Assembly: GCA_001949185.1 (NCBI GenBank)
Contig: BDGG01000001.1
Span: 5,200,629-5,264,628 of the forward strand
Reading direction: 5' to 3'
Source: Ramazzottius varieornatus
Lineage: Eukaryota > Tardigrada > Eutardigrada > Parachela > Ramazzottiidae
DNA: 64,000 nucleotides
Below are positions 33,453 through 44,755 of the stretch, in pieces. Below the pieces are notes generated by a model that made no database searches, was not told the DNA's origin, and saw nothing but the letters and a program-made list of their open reading frames with translations. How positions within the stretch are numbered: position 1 is the first letter of the stretch; every line of letters starts with the position of its first letter. The translations under genes were made by a program, and so were the position numbers.

Positions 33453-34636
33453 TCTAGTTCAAAACCAGCATCCGAAGAGATGAGCTACACTGGCCATACT
33501 AGGATGCGATCTTCTCCATCCCACTTCCGGTCGAGCTTAGCAACTACAGTGCGTACCGCTTAAGATTTGCTGCTGTTTATAGCTCTTCCGGGATCAGGAA
33601 ACAGCCAATCTTGACGGGAAGGCGAATGTAGAGTCAATCGGTCCACTTGGCTTTCGCCAGAAATGGACACGGTGGAAGACTTACGGGTGATTCCATACGC
33701 TACGCTCAATCAAGGCAGGTCGAAAGAAGCCAGCCATCGTGCGTAAGTCAGATCACTTCTGGCGGGTAGCACCATGAACCTGAAACGGGAAAGGTGATTT
33801 GTCCTCGATATGGTCATGTTGCTGCACTGCAACTGTAACATCAATTTTGCACCGGGACAGACACGACTTGGTTCAGAAGATTCTCTTGAAAATGTCCGAC
33901 AACAAAGTCCAACGGGTGTACTTATACGGTGGAGTGCGAGGCGCAGGAACGGGGTTCAACCATTATAGAGTGTAATACGGTACTCACTCCTGGATGTTCC
34001 TGTCAGATGAATCTTCGAACGTCAACGCTAGAGCAAAATCAGTCAATAAAAAAACTAGGATGACTGCGGCCTCCAGAGGTGCAATGCGCCGATGAATGAC
34101 CAACCGGAAGTCGAAACTTATATTTTGTCTGGGGTTATCCAAAGTTACCTTTGCGGTCTCAGCCAAACACTCCTGCGCTGGTTATCGGTCAATTTCCCGA
34201 CACAGGCTTCCGTGAGGTGTTCGAACTCTATACAGAGGCGCTTTGGGTTCCCGCAGTACGAACAGCGAGCCCAGAGACCAGCAATCAGGGGCCGGTCATG
34301 TGATACGTCTCCCGACTCTTCAGAAATATGATCGAAACTCCACCGGCTCACTTTCCGAGATCGTCCTGCTGGACATGTGAGTGGACCATCGTAAACATTA
34401 TGGCGACAGTGTGCCATCCTCTTGGGGACGGAGTGACTGGCTGACAACACTAGTATCAACATTCCGATTTGCCGTGCTGGGTGTTCTTGTTTCACATCAC
34501 GCTTGCTGCCACTCCAGAGAAACTACGCCTGCGTTCAAGGTCCTTCGCGTTCTTTTGCTCCCAATATCTCCGTCTCGCCAAGGGATGCCAAAGCAGGCGC
34601 TACTTGCAAAGGTTGGATAAAAATAGAAGATACTGC
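33453..34636. other. 5' flank of the lectin-like gene; possible unassigned exons
   Basis: A minus-strand segment at 34080-33984 encodes a hydrophobic stretch (AAVILVFLLTDFALALTF) followed by a good GTGAGT donor, so it could be a signal-peptide exon of the lectin-like gene. However, its phase does not join the first sure exon directly and no bridging exon was found. Nothing else is recognisable. Confidence 0.3.
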
Positions 34637-35064
34637 CAGGGTGGGGTTATAGTGGTCTATCTTCAGGCCTTTGCCACTTTACCCAGGCTCCGGTGAGATG
34701 CACGGGACCAAACTTGCCTACATGACCTGTTGATTAGTTGATTCGCGATGCCTGACATCACTTCTGCCCTGGATCCAGGCACGCAATGAGCTTTCAAAAT
34801 TTTCTCCAAAATCTTACGACTGCCTGCTTCCTGCCTGACCGACCACATAAATTCGAGCATAAAATTCTCCAATTCCTCAACGTGGGTTCATCCGAAAAAA
34901 TTTGTCAGAACGAGCAGAAAGTATGAGAGTGCCTACCTTTCCCTTATGTTTTAATTATTCTAGGTGCCTTCCCGTCTGGAGACTGGTGGCGCCTCATACT
35001 GGCATCTCACCGGCGCCTCCTCAGCGCTATCTTGCCTAGCTTACGCCACTATAACCCCACCCTG
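34637..35064. mobile_element. hAT-like MITE, 428 bp, with target-site duplication
   Basis: The termini are CAGGGTGGGGTTATAGTGG at 34637-34655 and its exact reverse complement at 35046-35064. A second inner inverted pair is ccggtgagatgc (34690) with gcatctcaccgg (35002). The duplication atactgc is directly adjacent on both sides (34630-34636 and 35065-35071). A CAGGG start and a 7-8 bp duplication suggest the hAT superfamily. There is no internal ORF. Confidence 0.8.
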
Positions 35065-35481
35065 ATACTGCGTTAACGAATCCAAAAGTGAATTCATGAC
35101 TATAAATAACAGACACGAATCAAGTGAGCCAATTAAAACTTTCGTGAAAATTTCGCACGGCGGTTAAGCGGTGAGGGGTTACCGAGCCGAACACAGAACA
35201 CACCACTGACGTCAACGCGGACCGATGGTGACCATTGTATCGAGCGTCTCTTTCTGTACTTCCGACTCCTCTTCACAGCAGTTCCAGTTGATTGTCGATT
35301 TAACTCTTCTGGACTTTATCTTTCAATTTCAGTTTCAGTTTTCGAGCGTTTACTTACGTTCACGCTCGATGATTATAAACATGCTCAATGGGGTGTTTAC
35401 TCAGTCGATAAACGGCCTCCTCATATCCCATCATAGCCTTTATTACCTTTGGAATCGCCGGACGAATTCCGTCGAACGTGA

Positions 35482-38400
35482 ATGAAATCACAGAAGCGTG
35501 ACGTGGAAGCTGGTGATGGAAAAGCACCAGAATCGCTGCCATTGAACGACTTCAAGCCCCGAAAATCCATAAAATATGTACGTGTCCCATTGTTCTTTAA
35601 TCAATCATATTATTGTGCTACAGCCATCGAACAGTCAAGACGGGAACAGAAAGATTACATTCGTGTTGCTCGTCTTCGACAGCTGAGGATGATAACGGAA
35701 AAACAGGCGGAAAACAATCAGCTGTTCGGCACTGATTGTTGATTGCCTTGGTCGTTTCATTCAGAATTACTGTATCATAATTTTCATAGTTAATTATTTT
35801 GACAGGGATTCACGGGAGATGAGGAGTCGCTCTTCTTTCGCGATGGACGACGGCGAATCGACTTTGTCTTGGTCTACGAGACAGGGACTAAAACCAAGGC
35901 GCTTGAGTACAAGCGTGCAGAAAAGAGAGTTAACCTCGAACGAGCGATGAAAAAGGAAGGAATCGACATCGAAACCTCAGTCCAAGGCGTAAGAAAATCA
36001 CTTCCGGCAGATTGAAAGCGTGCGCCGCTTGGAAAACCGTCCTGCTAAGCTACTCTGCGCGATAGTTTTATATTCCTTTTCTTTGACGCTTCTCTAGATC
36101 CCAGGAGAGGGCCCGGAAGCGCAGTTATGCTATGCGAAACTACATGCGAAATGGGACCTCCTCATTCGCTACGCAGACATCATGAAGCTCCGCATGCCTC
36201 TGAAGGTATTACTCTAGTCTCGCAAATTTTATCCTCTATAGCTTCATGATTACTTCAGTCCAGTATGCGGTTATCTTTGCAGAAAGAAGTGGAAGAGGAA
36301 GCGTATCCCGAGGATGAAATATCGCGATACTGTCCACCGTTTTTTCGCGTGGACAAATCCGTCCTTCCTCCGTCGCCGCATTTTGTTTCCACCGGATTCT
36401 CTAAATCAAAAATGGCTCTGTAATGGTTCATATTCAGACATCTTGTTTTCACTTTTCAGATGCAAAAATGGACAGTGAATATCTATGTTGATTTTCCGGC
36501 TGCAGGTTTAATATTCTGGATCGAGACTCGTTCTTTTCGCCGTCGCAGAGGATCCGTATCATCTGGGAATGCATGAGTCGCATTCAGTTCGTTGAAAGTA
36601 ATCCAAGTGGCGTCGGCATACAGAAGCTACTGGCAGACGACACCTATCTGGCCGGCTTCCCTTTGCACGACGGACCTTATGAAGCTCCCAAAGGAGAAAC
36701 CAAGAAACCCACCAACCTTCGAGCAGCGCTGTATGATCAGTGGGGACAGTTCTCCAAGTTTTACAAGTTCCAACCTATCGAACACATCAAAAACTACTTT
36801 GGCGGGGTAAGCCAGGATCTTGTCCAGTTTGTGTTGATACATAGAATCTGGGCAGACAAATTCGACAAGATTGTTTCTCAAGTGGCGGACGTCTTCGGTG
36901 TTATTGCCCGAAAGCGTGCGTCACAAGCGATCTTGCTGAGCTCTTACATCCTGATGAAGTCGGTTTGTATTTGTTTATAGAAAATGGGATTCTACTTTGC
37001 CTGGATGGAATTCTACACCATTATGCTGATCCCGGCCGTCATTGTGGGAGCAGTCTGTCTTCTGTACGGTATGATTACCATGAAGAACGATATTCCTGTC
37101 CAAGAAGTGTGTACGCATCCCGACGTCAAAGACACGATCATGTGCCCCATCTGTGACAGGTAATTGCGTACCCGTAGACTGGAATATTCTGCTTCGATGT
37201 AAAGTGTAACGTTTCCTTGTCATCAGGCGGTGTCCGTATTGGCGTCTCGAAGACAGCTGCATGCAGTCCAAATCGACGTATCTGATCGACAACCCAGCTA
37301 CGATCTTCTTCGCAACCTTCATGGCTTTGTGGTCAGCAGTATTCCTCATCTTGTGGAAGCGGAAACAGACGATTTTGTCGTGGAACTTCGACACCTACTA
37401 CGCTACCGAGCAAGAGGCATGGCGGTTTTATTTCGATATCGTTCTCGTTGTGAAACCTCTATTGGCTTTTTCGCAATGTCTAACTAGTTGTATCATTAGC
37501 ACAATTATACCGAACTTGTTCCTTTCAGGAACAAGTTCGGCCAGAGCTGGAAGCTCAGATAAAACCCGATCATTGGAAAGTCAACCCGATCACTCAGATG
37601 AAGGAGCCCTATGTTTCGCCTTGGCGAAGGATCTTGCAAGCCATGCTATCTGGCACCGTCGTTTTCTTCATGGTAAGGAATCACGGTTAGAGACTTGGTA
37701 CTGAAGATCCGAAACCGTAATTTGAATTCTGAGCTTTAACTGACGAACTATATTTCTTTTGGAGGTGTTGTTGGTTTTGGCCGCGACTTTCGGTATGATT
37801 ATTCGAATTTCCCTGCTGGCTAGAATTTCTTCTTCATACTCCAACATTCCGAACTTCACAATGCGGTGTTTTTCACGATACAGGTACGATTGTCTACCGG
37901 ACAATGGTTAATGTGGCAATTTACGCATCGTCGCAGAGTGCCGATGCTGAATCAGCACAGTTGAACGACGATGAAGAGAAATTCGCTGTTAAATACTCAA
38001 CGTACATTGTTGGCTTCACCGCTGCCTTGCTTAACTTAATCGTCATTCTCATTCTTAACAGTGTAAGTCGCCCAACCACATTCCAGTGCATAACTATCAG
38101 ACAGGGATGCCGCCTGCCGTACGAGGTTCGTGCCATGATCCTGGGAGGAGTGCACCCCCACCCCAAAACAGCTGATCCGAAAAAATAGTTTGGATCCTCA
38201 GGTTAAGAAGTATTGGTGGACCCCAAACTTTGGAGGTCGGTGTACAGGGGTGCTCCTCCTAGTGACGGATCATGGCACGAACTTTATGGCTGGCGGCATC
38301 TATGCTATCAGATGCCGATTCATTCAGTGCTTCGTGATATGGATTCACTGGCATGCTGTAGATTTACTATCGGATTGCCAAGTGGCTGACAGAGAAAGAA

Positions 38401-40550
38401 TACCTGCGCACACAAAGCGAATACGAAGACAGCCTAACCATCAAATACTACATCTTCGAATTCGTCAACACCTACTGCTCGGTCTTCTATGTCGCTTTCT
38501 TCAAAGGCCGGTAAAACGATCCAGTCAAGTGGTACAAGTATTACCAGAAAATGATCGTGGCAAAATGAGAAATTTGGCGGTGTTGTACACCTCTTCTACG
38601 TATGTTCCTAAACAAAAATAAAATATTTGGAAATTCGTTTCCTGGTTCACTGTCATCTCTTTCAGGCTCACAAAACCTTAGTTTTTGATTTCAAAATCAC
38701 CTTAGGTCGTAAAGTTATTCAGAATAACGGATCGTATTACTGGTGTCCGATTGCAGGGTTCCTCCACCTTTGCCTGGATCTCGAGGAGTCTTCCACCTTC
38801 CAGCAGACAGAGTACGTGCTTTTTGCCTTCCGCTCGAACGTCTGGCCACATTTTACGCTGTGTTATAAATACGGTGGCATTGACCATGATGAACTTTGTT
38901 GGTATACTGTAGTGTGACAAAGGCGGCTGCCTGATCGAATTGACCATCCAGCTCGTTGTGCTCTTCCTGGGTAGTAACCTGGTTAACTACGTTACCGAAA
39001 TGATCATCCCGTCCATCACTCGTGCCTTACGTACCCGAAAAATCCTGGGACCGAGACTGAGAGACAAGCGGGAGCACCGATGGGAGCACGATCACGCTGC
39101 TCAGCCGTATCCGGCGATGGGACTCTTCTTGGAGAACAGTCGAATGGGTGTGTAGAAGTGTTTTGGTGACTGAGTGCTTCATCTGCTTGTCAAGGGTCCC
39201 TTCGGGGTGAGCGGTGTTGGGTCGCTTCAGAATTCAGTCGGGTGGGACCAAGGCAAACAGAAAGAACAAATTTGCTTTCCCAAGTGCCGCACGTTTTCAG
39301 TGTTATTAGCTGGATGTTTGCGCCACTTGAGAAACAATCTGCCAAGCTTCCAGAGATCAAAGCTATCGATAACTATGCTGTCCTTCTTGCATTGTAGTGA
39401 CGCAGTTTGGATTCATCACGATGTTCGTGGCCGCCTTTCCTCTGGCTCCTGCCTTTGCCCTCATCAGTAACATCCTTGAAATCCGGCTGGACGGGTATAA
39501 GTACCTGACACTCTACCGGCGTCCTGTGCCTACTTGGGCTAAGGGGATCGGCGCATGGGGAAAGATCCTGGAGAACGTCGCCCGCTTTTCCATTATCACC
39601 AATGTAAGTCGTTGTTGCGTCGGAAAGAAATTCATGTTTGGCTGCGATAGAGTTTGTACACTTCGACTGATGATCTTTCTCTTCTAGGCATTTATTATTT
39701 CCTTTTCATCGGACTTCGTACCGAAACTCGTCTACCTGGCTGCGTACTCGATGGATTCAACACTGAACGGCTACACCAAATGGAGTCTCTCGGAATTTTC
39801 TCGGCTGGATTTTCCGTTTGGAACGGAACCAGTGATACCCGGAAGAGACTGGAGTCCTGATCAGTTGCCGGAAACTTGTTGGTATGAAAGTTGCTTGCCA
39901 GATGCTTGTTTTGTGTTTCAAAATCACATCAATCTTGTCAAAATGGCTAATTGACTCGTTTCTTTGAATTCCTACGAGTTCGATTGAGTTTTGGTTGCTT
40001 TGCAGGTATCGGGAATTCCGGACAGGTCCAGCTCGTCCAAGGCCTTACAACCTCAACATGACGTTCTGGCACGTTTTCGCGGCAAGGGTGATCCTTGTAC
40101 TGGTCTTCGAGGTAATCCGTCGTCAAAAAATGGCATAGCATACTTCGCGTACAAGTTGAAATTCAAATCTATCCCCAGTCATGTTCAGGAGGCCGCGCGT
40201 GAATTATCGTAGACAAAAGGCAAAACTTCACCAGCGCTGTACTGAGACTGAACGATAAACTCGTTTCAGAATCGTTATCAGACTGTTTTCCGACTTGTAA
40301 GTGAATCCTAAGGGTTTGCTGTTTGTAGCATTTCGTTATGGTGATGTCCAAGATCATTACGTTCTTCGTGCCCGGAATACCAGCAACACTAAAGGCAAAA
40401 GTTCTCAGGGAGAACTTTTTGGCCAAAGAGACCTTTTACGAAGCGGAAACCAGTCGGTTGCAGACTCCTACGAGTCCTGGGACGAAGCGAGCTCAGAACC
40501 TACCGATGAGTCCTATTATCAATCTTGCCCGTCCTGAAGTTTATGCCTAA
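35482..40550 (+). CDS. Anoctamin (TMEM16) channel/scramblase
   Basis: At least 16 plus-strand exons encode a full anoctamin, a ten-helix membrane protein that conducts chloride or scrambles lipids under calcium control. In order: cytoplasmic dimerisation region (FFRDGRRRIDFVLVYE, 35845), RYCPPFFRV (36330), RIRIIWECMSRIQF (36550), KFQPIEHIKNYFGG (36775), then TM1 with KMGFYFAWMEFYT (36984). Next is the Cys-rich first loop with CPICDR/RCPYWRLEDSC (37140-37260), TM2 (ATIFFATFMALWSAVFLILWKR), a TM3 block at 37760, VYRTMVNVAIYAS (37890), TM5 (38010), SEYEDSLTIKYYIFEFVN and VAFFKGR (38420-38510), CDKGGCLIELTIQLVV (38917), TM7-8 with a TQFGFITMFVAAFPLAPAFA core (39405), and the last TM near 40330. 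Glu and Asn residues of the calcium site lie in the SNIL/EIRLDGYK and FSSDFVPKLVY blocks. Start ATG 35482 has no strong competitor but a 5' exon is possible. Introns carry three copies of repeat family A. Confidence 0.9.
36013..36050. repeat. MITE-like repeat family A, partial copy
   Basis: gaaagcgtgcgccgcttggaaaaccgtc in an anoctamin intron matches the right arm of repeat family A. Confidence 0.45.
36851..36940. repeat. MITE-like repeat family A, copy in anoctamin intron
   Basis: ggcagacaaattcgacaagattg, then tttctcaagtggcggacgtcttcggtg, then ttattgcccgaaagcgtgcg and tcacaagcgatcttgc: the full family-A arrangement inside the intron before the TM1 exon. Confidence 0.6.
37510..37540 (+). promoter_or_regulatory. 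Perfect 13-bp hairpin spanning an anoctamin 3' splice site
   Basis: CCGAACTTGTTCC (37510-37522), loop TTTCA, and GGAACAAGTTCGG (37528-37540) form a perfect inverted repeat. The acceptor AG is at 37527-37528, so the exon start (EQVRPELEAQ) lies in one arm and the polypyrimidine tract in the other. In RNA the splice site would be sequestered at the loop edge. Confidence 0.6.
39250..39360. repeat. MITE-like repeat family A, full copy
   Basis: aaggcaaacagaaagaacaaatttg, ctttcccaagtgccgcacgttttc, agtgttattagctgg and tttgcgccacttgagaaacaatctgcc. This is the most complete copy and shows the near-palindromic layout; it lies in an anoctamin intron. Confidence 0.65.
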
Positions 40551-41280
40551 TGAATTCTTTTCTGTACTAGTTTTTACCGCACTGTTCTCACTGTTCTGGG
40601 CCTTTGTATTTGTGTGCCTCTTGACGGTGGTGTACAACCTTAAAGTCCTTTTTCTTGCCGCTGATTTTACAGTTTATCTCTTATTGGGTTGTTATCTGTA
40701 CTAGTGAAAATATTTTGTAATGATTTGTAATGATTCATGTGGTTTTGTAATGGAGGAGTTTGTGGTTTAAACGTAAATCCGTAATTAATTCATACCGTCA
40801 CTTCCGGTCCGCTGTCCGTGAAAGGCGCGCAGTTGCACAGAAGTGGCTGACGTCATCGTATAACATCCGAATGCCAACAGACTACAGCCAAACAAGTAAC
40901 AACGACATGTGAACGATTGATTGGCTGGATTATTGATCATGCTCCAATCAGATTTTCTGCTCCTGTAATCCTGTTCTATACTCGATTCATTTGTTCGCGT
41001 GACTGCAGCTCGCTTTTCCCGCCATGGTTCTGGAAAACAGGCTATTCTTCTTGGAAGAAAAGTAAGAAGTGGGCATATGAAAGCACCACTGAGTTTCCGA
41101 GCCGTGGTTGACGACGATCACTTTCAGGTTTGAAAAGTGTCAGTCAAGACTCGTTGTCAAGCTGCGCACTCCGAGTTGGTCTGGCGTGTTAAGTCGCTTC
41201 CCGCTAAGGTAAGGGGATTTTGAGCGACTCCTGCATTCACGTTGTTGCACGTTCTTTGACGATTGTTGTTGCAGGCAGAT
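40551..41280. other. Intergenic region and 5'UTR of the TFIIS gene
   Basis: This holds the 3' flank of anoctamin and a probable first noncoding exon and intron of TFIIS, since a clean acceptor (gattgttgttgcag) ends 6 bp before the TFIIS ATG. A CGTCACTTCCGG motif, like ETS and CRE-half sites, occurs at 40795-40806. Confidence 0.4.
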
Positions 41281-42780
41281 ATGACAGCCAAAGAAGAAGT
41301 GCAGATCATTGCCGGCCAGTTGGAAGCGCTGATGAAGCATGAGCCAACTTCTGCTTCCGCTGCCATCGTTTCTTTCTTACGCTCCCTGGAAAAGATTCCC
41401 CTCGATCTCAACGTTCTTCACGATACTAACATTGGACGAATAGTAAACTCTATCCGTAAAGACACCAAGAATGAAGAGGTGGCTACGATCTGCAAGGGTT
41501 TGGTGCGAAGCTGGAAGGGACTACTCGCCGTCACCACAAATGGCACCGAAGAGAGCAAGAACTCCCCCGCCACTGCTGAGCCCGAGAAGAAGCGTGTCAA
41601 GAAGGAGGAGAACCCTCCATCAGGTATGCGGTTTCCCTTTTCTGACTTGTTTTCGTCAAAGGATCCTCGCAGAAGTTTCGGCAAGCGAAATACACCTCTG
41701 GTAGTCGAACAGCATCATCTTTTCTTGAAGGATAGAATATAGGGCTGATCTGCGCATTGCGTAACGTCGGTCCACCAGCTTTTTTGTTGGAGAAGACCAT
41801 TGCGTGGCACGCACGTGCATCTATAAAATCGATTTTGCTCGAGGGCGTGTCTATGCGTTGCGGTGTGCAAGCTTAACTTGCACAACGTGGCGCGTGGGCA
41901 CGCCCTTTTTTACGTTTGGCGCCCCGCACATCGACGTCGACACGCATACTTCCTTTGCCGTTATGAACTGCGGGTCCTCCGTATGCCGGTGCCCGAAGGG
42001 CGTGCTTGAGGACTTTGATATCAAAGTCCGCAAGCACGCCCTTTTCTGCGTTTGGTTGGCCGTTGTGCACCACTCTGCTCAATCAGTAAGCAACTACAGA
42101 TGCTCGACTTTGCAGGTTCTTCAAAAGCGAAGAACGGCCAAGTTTCTCGCTCCTCGTCGACCTCTTCGTCAGTTTCCAACGGTCCCGCTACACCGCAGCC
42201 GACAACACCGACGGTGAAGACCGCTCCGTCTCCTCCAAAGGCGAGACCCGCGCAAGACTTCAGCAACGACGAACTGCTGGAGACCAGCGACAAAGACCGC
42301 TTGAAGTCCCGAGAACTTATAGCCAAAGCTTTGGTGAAAGACGGCTTGCCAGAAGGCGCCTCGGATCCCGAGCAGATTGCCGCTGAAACAGAAATGTTCA
42401 TCTTCAAAGAGTTCAAGAACGTTGATGCAAAGTACAAGCAGCGCGTTCGTTCTCGCATCATGTCAGTGCAAGACGCCAAGAATCCCAAGCTGCGTGAGAA
42501 CATCCTCCTTGGACACATCGCACCCGAACGTCTGGCCAAAATGACAGCCGAAGAGATGGCTAGTAAGGAGATGAAGGAGCTGAGAGACAGGTTGTCCAAA
42601 GAAGCCATCAATGATAGTCAGCTGACGACGGCGGGAGGAACCGAGACGGACTTGTTGCAGTGCGGCAAGTGCAAGCAGCGCAAGTGCACCTATAACCAAG
42701 TTCAGACGCGCTCAGCTGATGAACCAATGACTACATTTGTTTACTGTAATAACTGTGGCAATCGATGGAAGTTCTGTTGA
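41281..42780 (+). CDS. Transcription elongation factor TFIIS (TCEA-type)
   Basis: Two exons (41281-41623, 42116-42780) encode 335 residues, close to the usual 280-350. TFIIS binds RNA polymerase II and stimulates cleavage of backtracked RNA in the nucleus. Domain I (about 1-80, LW-type helical bundle) contains [22 protein letters not shown] Ser/Thr/Pro-rich linker follows. Domain II (about 170-275) contains [12 protein letters not shown]-like text and [20 protein letters not shown], typical of the Pol II-binding domain. Domain III (about 290-335) is the zinc ribbon CGKCKQRKC...[11 protein letters not shown], with the catalytic RSADEP loop complete. The 492-bp intron has two large hairpins. 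A 5'UTR intron is likely because an acceptor immediately precedes the start. This is the most certain single-function call in the window. Confidence 0.95.
41841..41907. repeat. Hairpin A in the TFIIS intron
   Basis: Outer arms GGGCGTG (41843) and CACGCCC (41899) enclose an inner perfect stem TGTGCAAG-cttaa-CTTGCACA (41864-41884). A tttttacgtttgg tract follows that is also found after hairpin B. Confidence 0.65.
41996..42043. repeat. Hairpin B: near-perfect 48-bp palindrome in the TFIIS intron
   Basis: The arms AAGGGCGTGCTTG and GGACTTTGAT are mirrored exactly by ATCAAAGTCC and CAAGCACGCCCTT. There is one mismatch (a42009 against g42030) and no loop. It is followed by ttctgcgtttggttgg, which resembles the tract after hairpin A, so A and B look like a tandemly duplicated module. 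Confidence 0.8.
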
Positions 42781-43389
42781 TTCCTGTGCAGGGACTTGGG
42801 GAGAACAGACGCATGGTATGCAGGCTCGAGTAAATTAGTTTGTGACTGGGTTTCTTTCTCGTTGTTGATCCTTGAGTTTCCTCCAGAGTATGACTCACTG
42901 TAAATCATCAGAATTCATCATGAATCTCTTGGTTGCTCGTCTTCCTTTTCCCATGGGGTTTCTTTCCCTGCGTGCTCACGTATCTTCGAGGATCTGCGAC
43001 TGAGAGATTTCAGCTCGACGGATCCACATCAGTGCGATGCGAAAGTATCTTGACTTTTCAACGTCTGCCAAGGTTTTCGGCTAGGTCATCGCGTGTTGCG
43101 CTGCTGAAGAGCTCGTGGTGGAGGAGAGAAGAGTGTGAAGTACCTGGGAATGATGCATTGTGTTGCGTGCAGAAGGTATCTTGCTCTGCATTATGGCGGG
43201 ACAAAGGCCCAAGCGAAAGATATGATTAGCTAGTGAGAGTAAAGTCAGAGCGCAAAGCGCAAGCAAACAGAAAGCAAATGGAAGTTCGTCACCCCTGAAT
43301 TATAACGAGCAGCGAACTCTCGAGATTAGTTTTGGGCTGAATGCATCACGAGACTTTTTTGCCGTTTTTGTTGCGAGAACCATTCTGCA
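42781..43389. other. Intergenic region
   Basis: This holds the 3'UTR of TFIIS and the 5' region of the intronless tetraspan gene. No coding exon was recognised. Confidence 0.35.
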
Positions 43390-44010
43390 ATGACGTCGGC
43401 GCTCAGCGTGCTGCACGTTACAGCGGTACTATTCAGTTCGATATCGTGCATTTGCACGGTGCCTATCATCCTCTTCGCCATGAATCCCGTTGCTTTAACC
43501 TTGAATTTCTTGATCATGATGGTTGGAGGTTGTGGACTAAGGCTCCATCTCCGCATGAAAGAGCTGCACGCAAACGATCCACGAGATCTTGAGATTAACC
43601 GGAAAGTTCGTCAATACACCATTTTGTTGTCCGCAGTTAACGCTCTGACGTTTACCTTGATGATTGGTGCTGCTTTTGTTCCGAATTTATGGGATCCCAT
43701 CATAAATCTGCCTGCAGAACAGGCTGAAGAAATGGCCATTGCAATGACGACGATCTTAACCGTTCTGTACTGGATAATTGGTATCTTCTGTTCCATAATA
43801 CTGTTCAGATATTCCCAACCTGAAGCCCCCGCGACCGTTCACGATCACACCGAGAACACGTCGAGGAGAAACGAGCCTGCAAGTTTGTCGCCACAGATGA
43901 TTTATTCTGTCCAAGACATTCCCACCGTAGCTTTGTCTAACGTACATTCACAGCCATACATTCTGGACCTACCACCGTCGTACGAAGAAATCATATCGAA
44001 GCAATCGTGA
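43390..44010 (+). CDS. Intronless tetraspan membrane protein with C-terminal PPSY motif
   Basis: A single uninterrupted ATG frame of 206 residues. Four hydrophobic segments are visible: about 8-28, 33-50 (NPVALTLNFLIMMVGGCGL), 78-98 (ILLSAVNALTFTLMIGAAFV) and 120-142 (MTTILTVLYWIIGIFCSIIL). The cytoplasmic tail of about 60 residues ends in LDLPPSYEEI, a PPxY ligand for WW domains such as those of NEDD4 ubiquitin ligases, which often control endocytosis of small membrane proteins. I do not recognise the family; the layout is like MARVEL or LAPTM-type proteins. Most neighbours have introns, so an intronless gene may be a retrocopy, but no poly(A) trace was seen. Confidence 0.7.
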   Translation: MTSALSVLHVTAVLFSSISCICTVPIILFAMNPVALTLNFLIMMVGGCGLRLHLRMKELHANDPRDLEINRKVRQYTILLSAVNALTFTLMIGAAFVPNLWDPIINLPAEQAEEMAIAMTTILTVLYWIIGIFCSIILFRYSQPEAPATVHDHTENTSRRNEPASLSPQMIYSVQDIPTVALSNVHSQPYILDLPPSYEEIISKQS

Positions 44011-44755
44011 AGTGTACCTAAAAACCCGGAAGTCAACCGGGATCATCGACGATGTTTCTTACAGAACTAGCCTTGGATCTGCGATACGAGGATAGAAGGA
44101 GCGCTCAAGAGCCATAGCTATAGAAATTATTTCTGTGCTGTATACAGTGACAAGCGACAGCTAGTTGCCTCTACACCGAACTGGCATCTACAGTACACAG
44201 CGCTGCTGTATTTCAGTGAAAATGAATTACAATTGGCAATGGTAAATTTGAAGAACCTGTTGCCGCTAAAGTCGAAAGTTCAAGGCGGTGGCGCTTTTCA
44301 AAGATAGGATGGCCCAAGAGAATGAATGATGACATTCTGTCCGGAATCTGCACTGCGCTGCTCGGTGACAACAGTTCATTATCATATATATAAGCCGAAG
44401 AACCTGACAAGAAACTAGTCGAAAGTTTCGACGCCGTTTCAGGTTGACTGCCTTAGGACACCTCTTTTCTGACAATCTCTCTTACGATACTGTCGTCAAA
44501 TAACCCAAAAATGGGTTGACGTCGACAAAGCGGACCCTTAACACTTGTAATACCGAGCAATTTCATGCTGGCAGAATAGCGGGAGTACAACTGAGATTCG
44601 CAGCCTATTAACTGGCTGGAAGCACGATAGAGGCCTGTACAGACCAATCACGGTGCTCCCCCATGAAGTTGCGAATGTCACTGCGCAAAACCAACGTAAT
44701 GTTCCGCCACATGACCGGGGTACGCCAATGTATCTCATTTTATTTTTCGCTACAC
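44011..44755. other. No gene seen; possible 3' end of the piggyBac element
   Basis: This contains an acccaaaaatgggt palindrome at about 44506 and a ccttaacac (TTAA) site near 44537, either of which could belong to the right end of the neighbouring piggyBac element. Matching sequence on the other side was not found. Confidence 0.3.

Noticed and set aside
33984-34166. Apparent 60-codon signal-anchor ORF on the minus strand
   Set aside because: There is no ATG at its start, and its donor phase does not join the first sure lectin exon. It is kept only as a possible exon.
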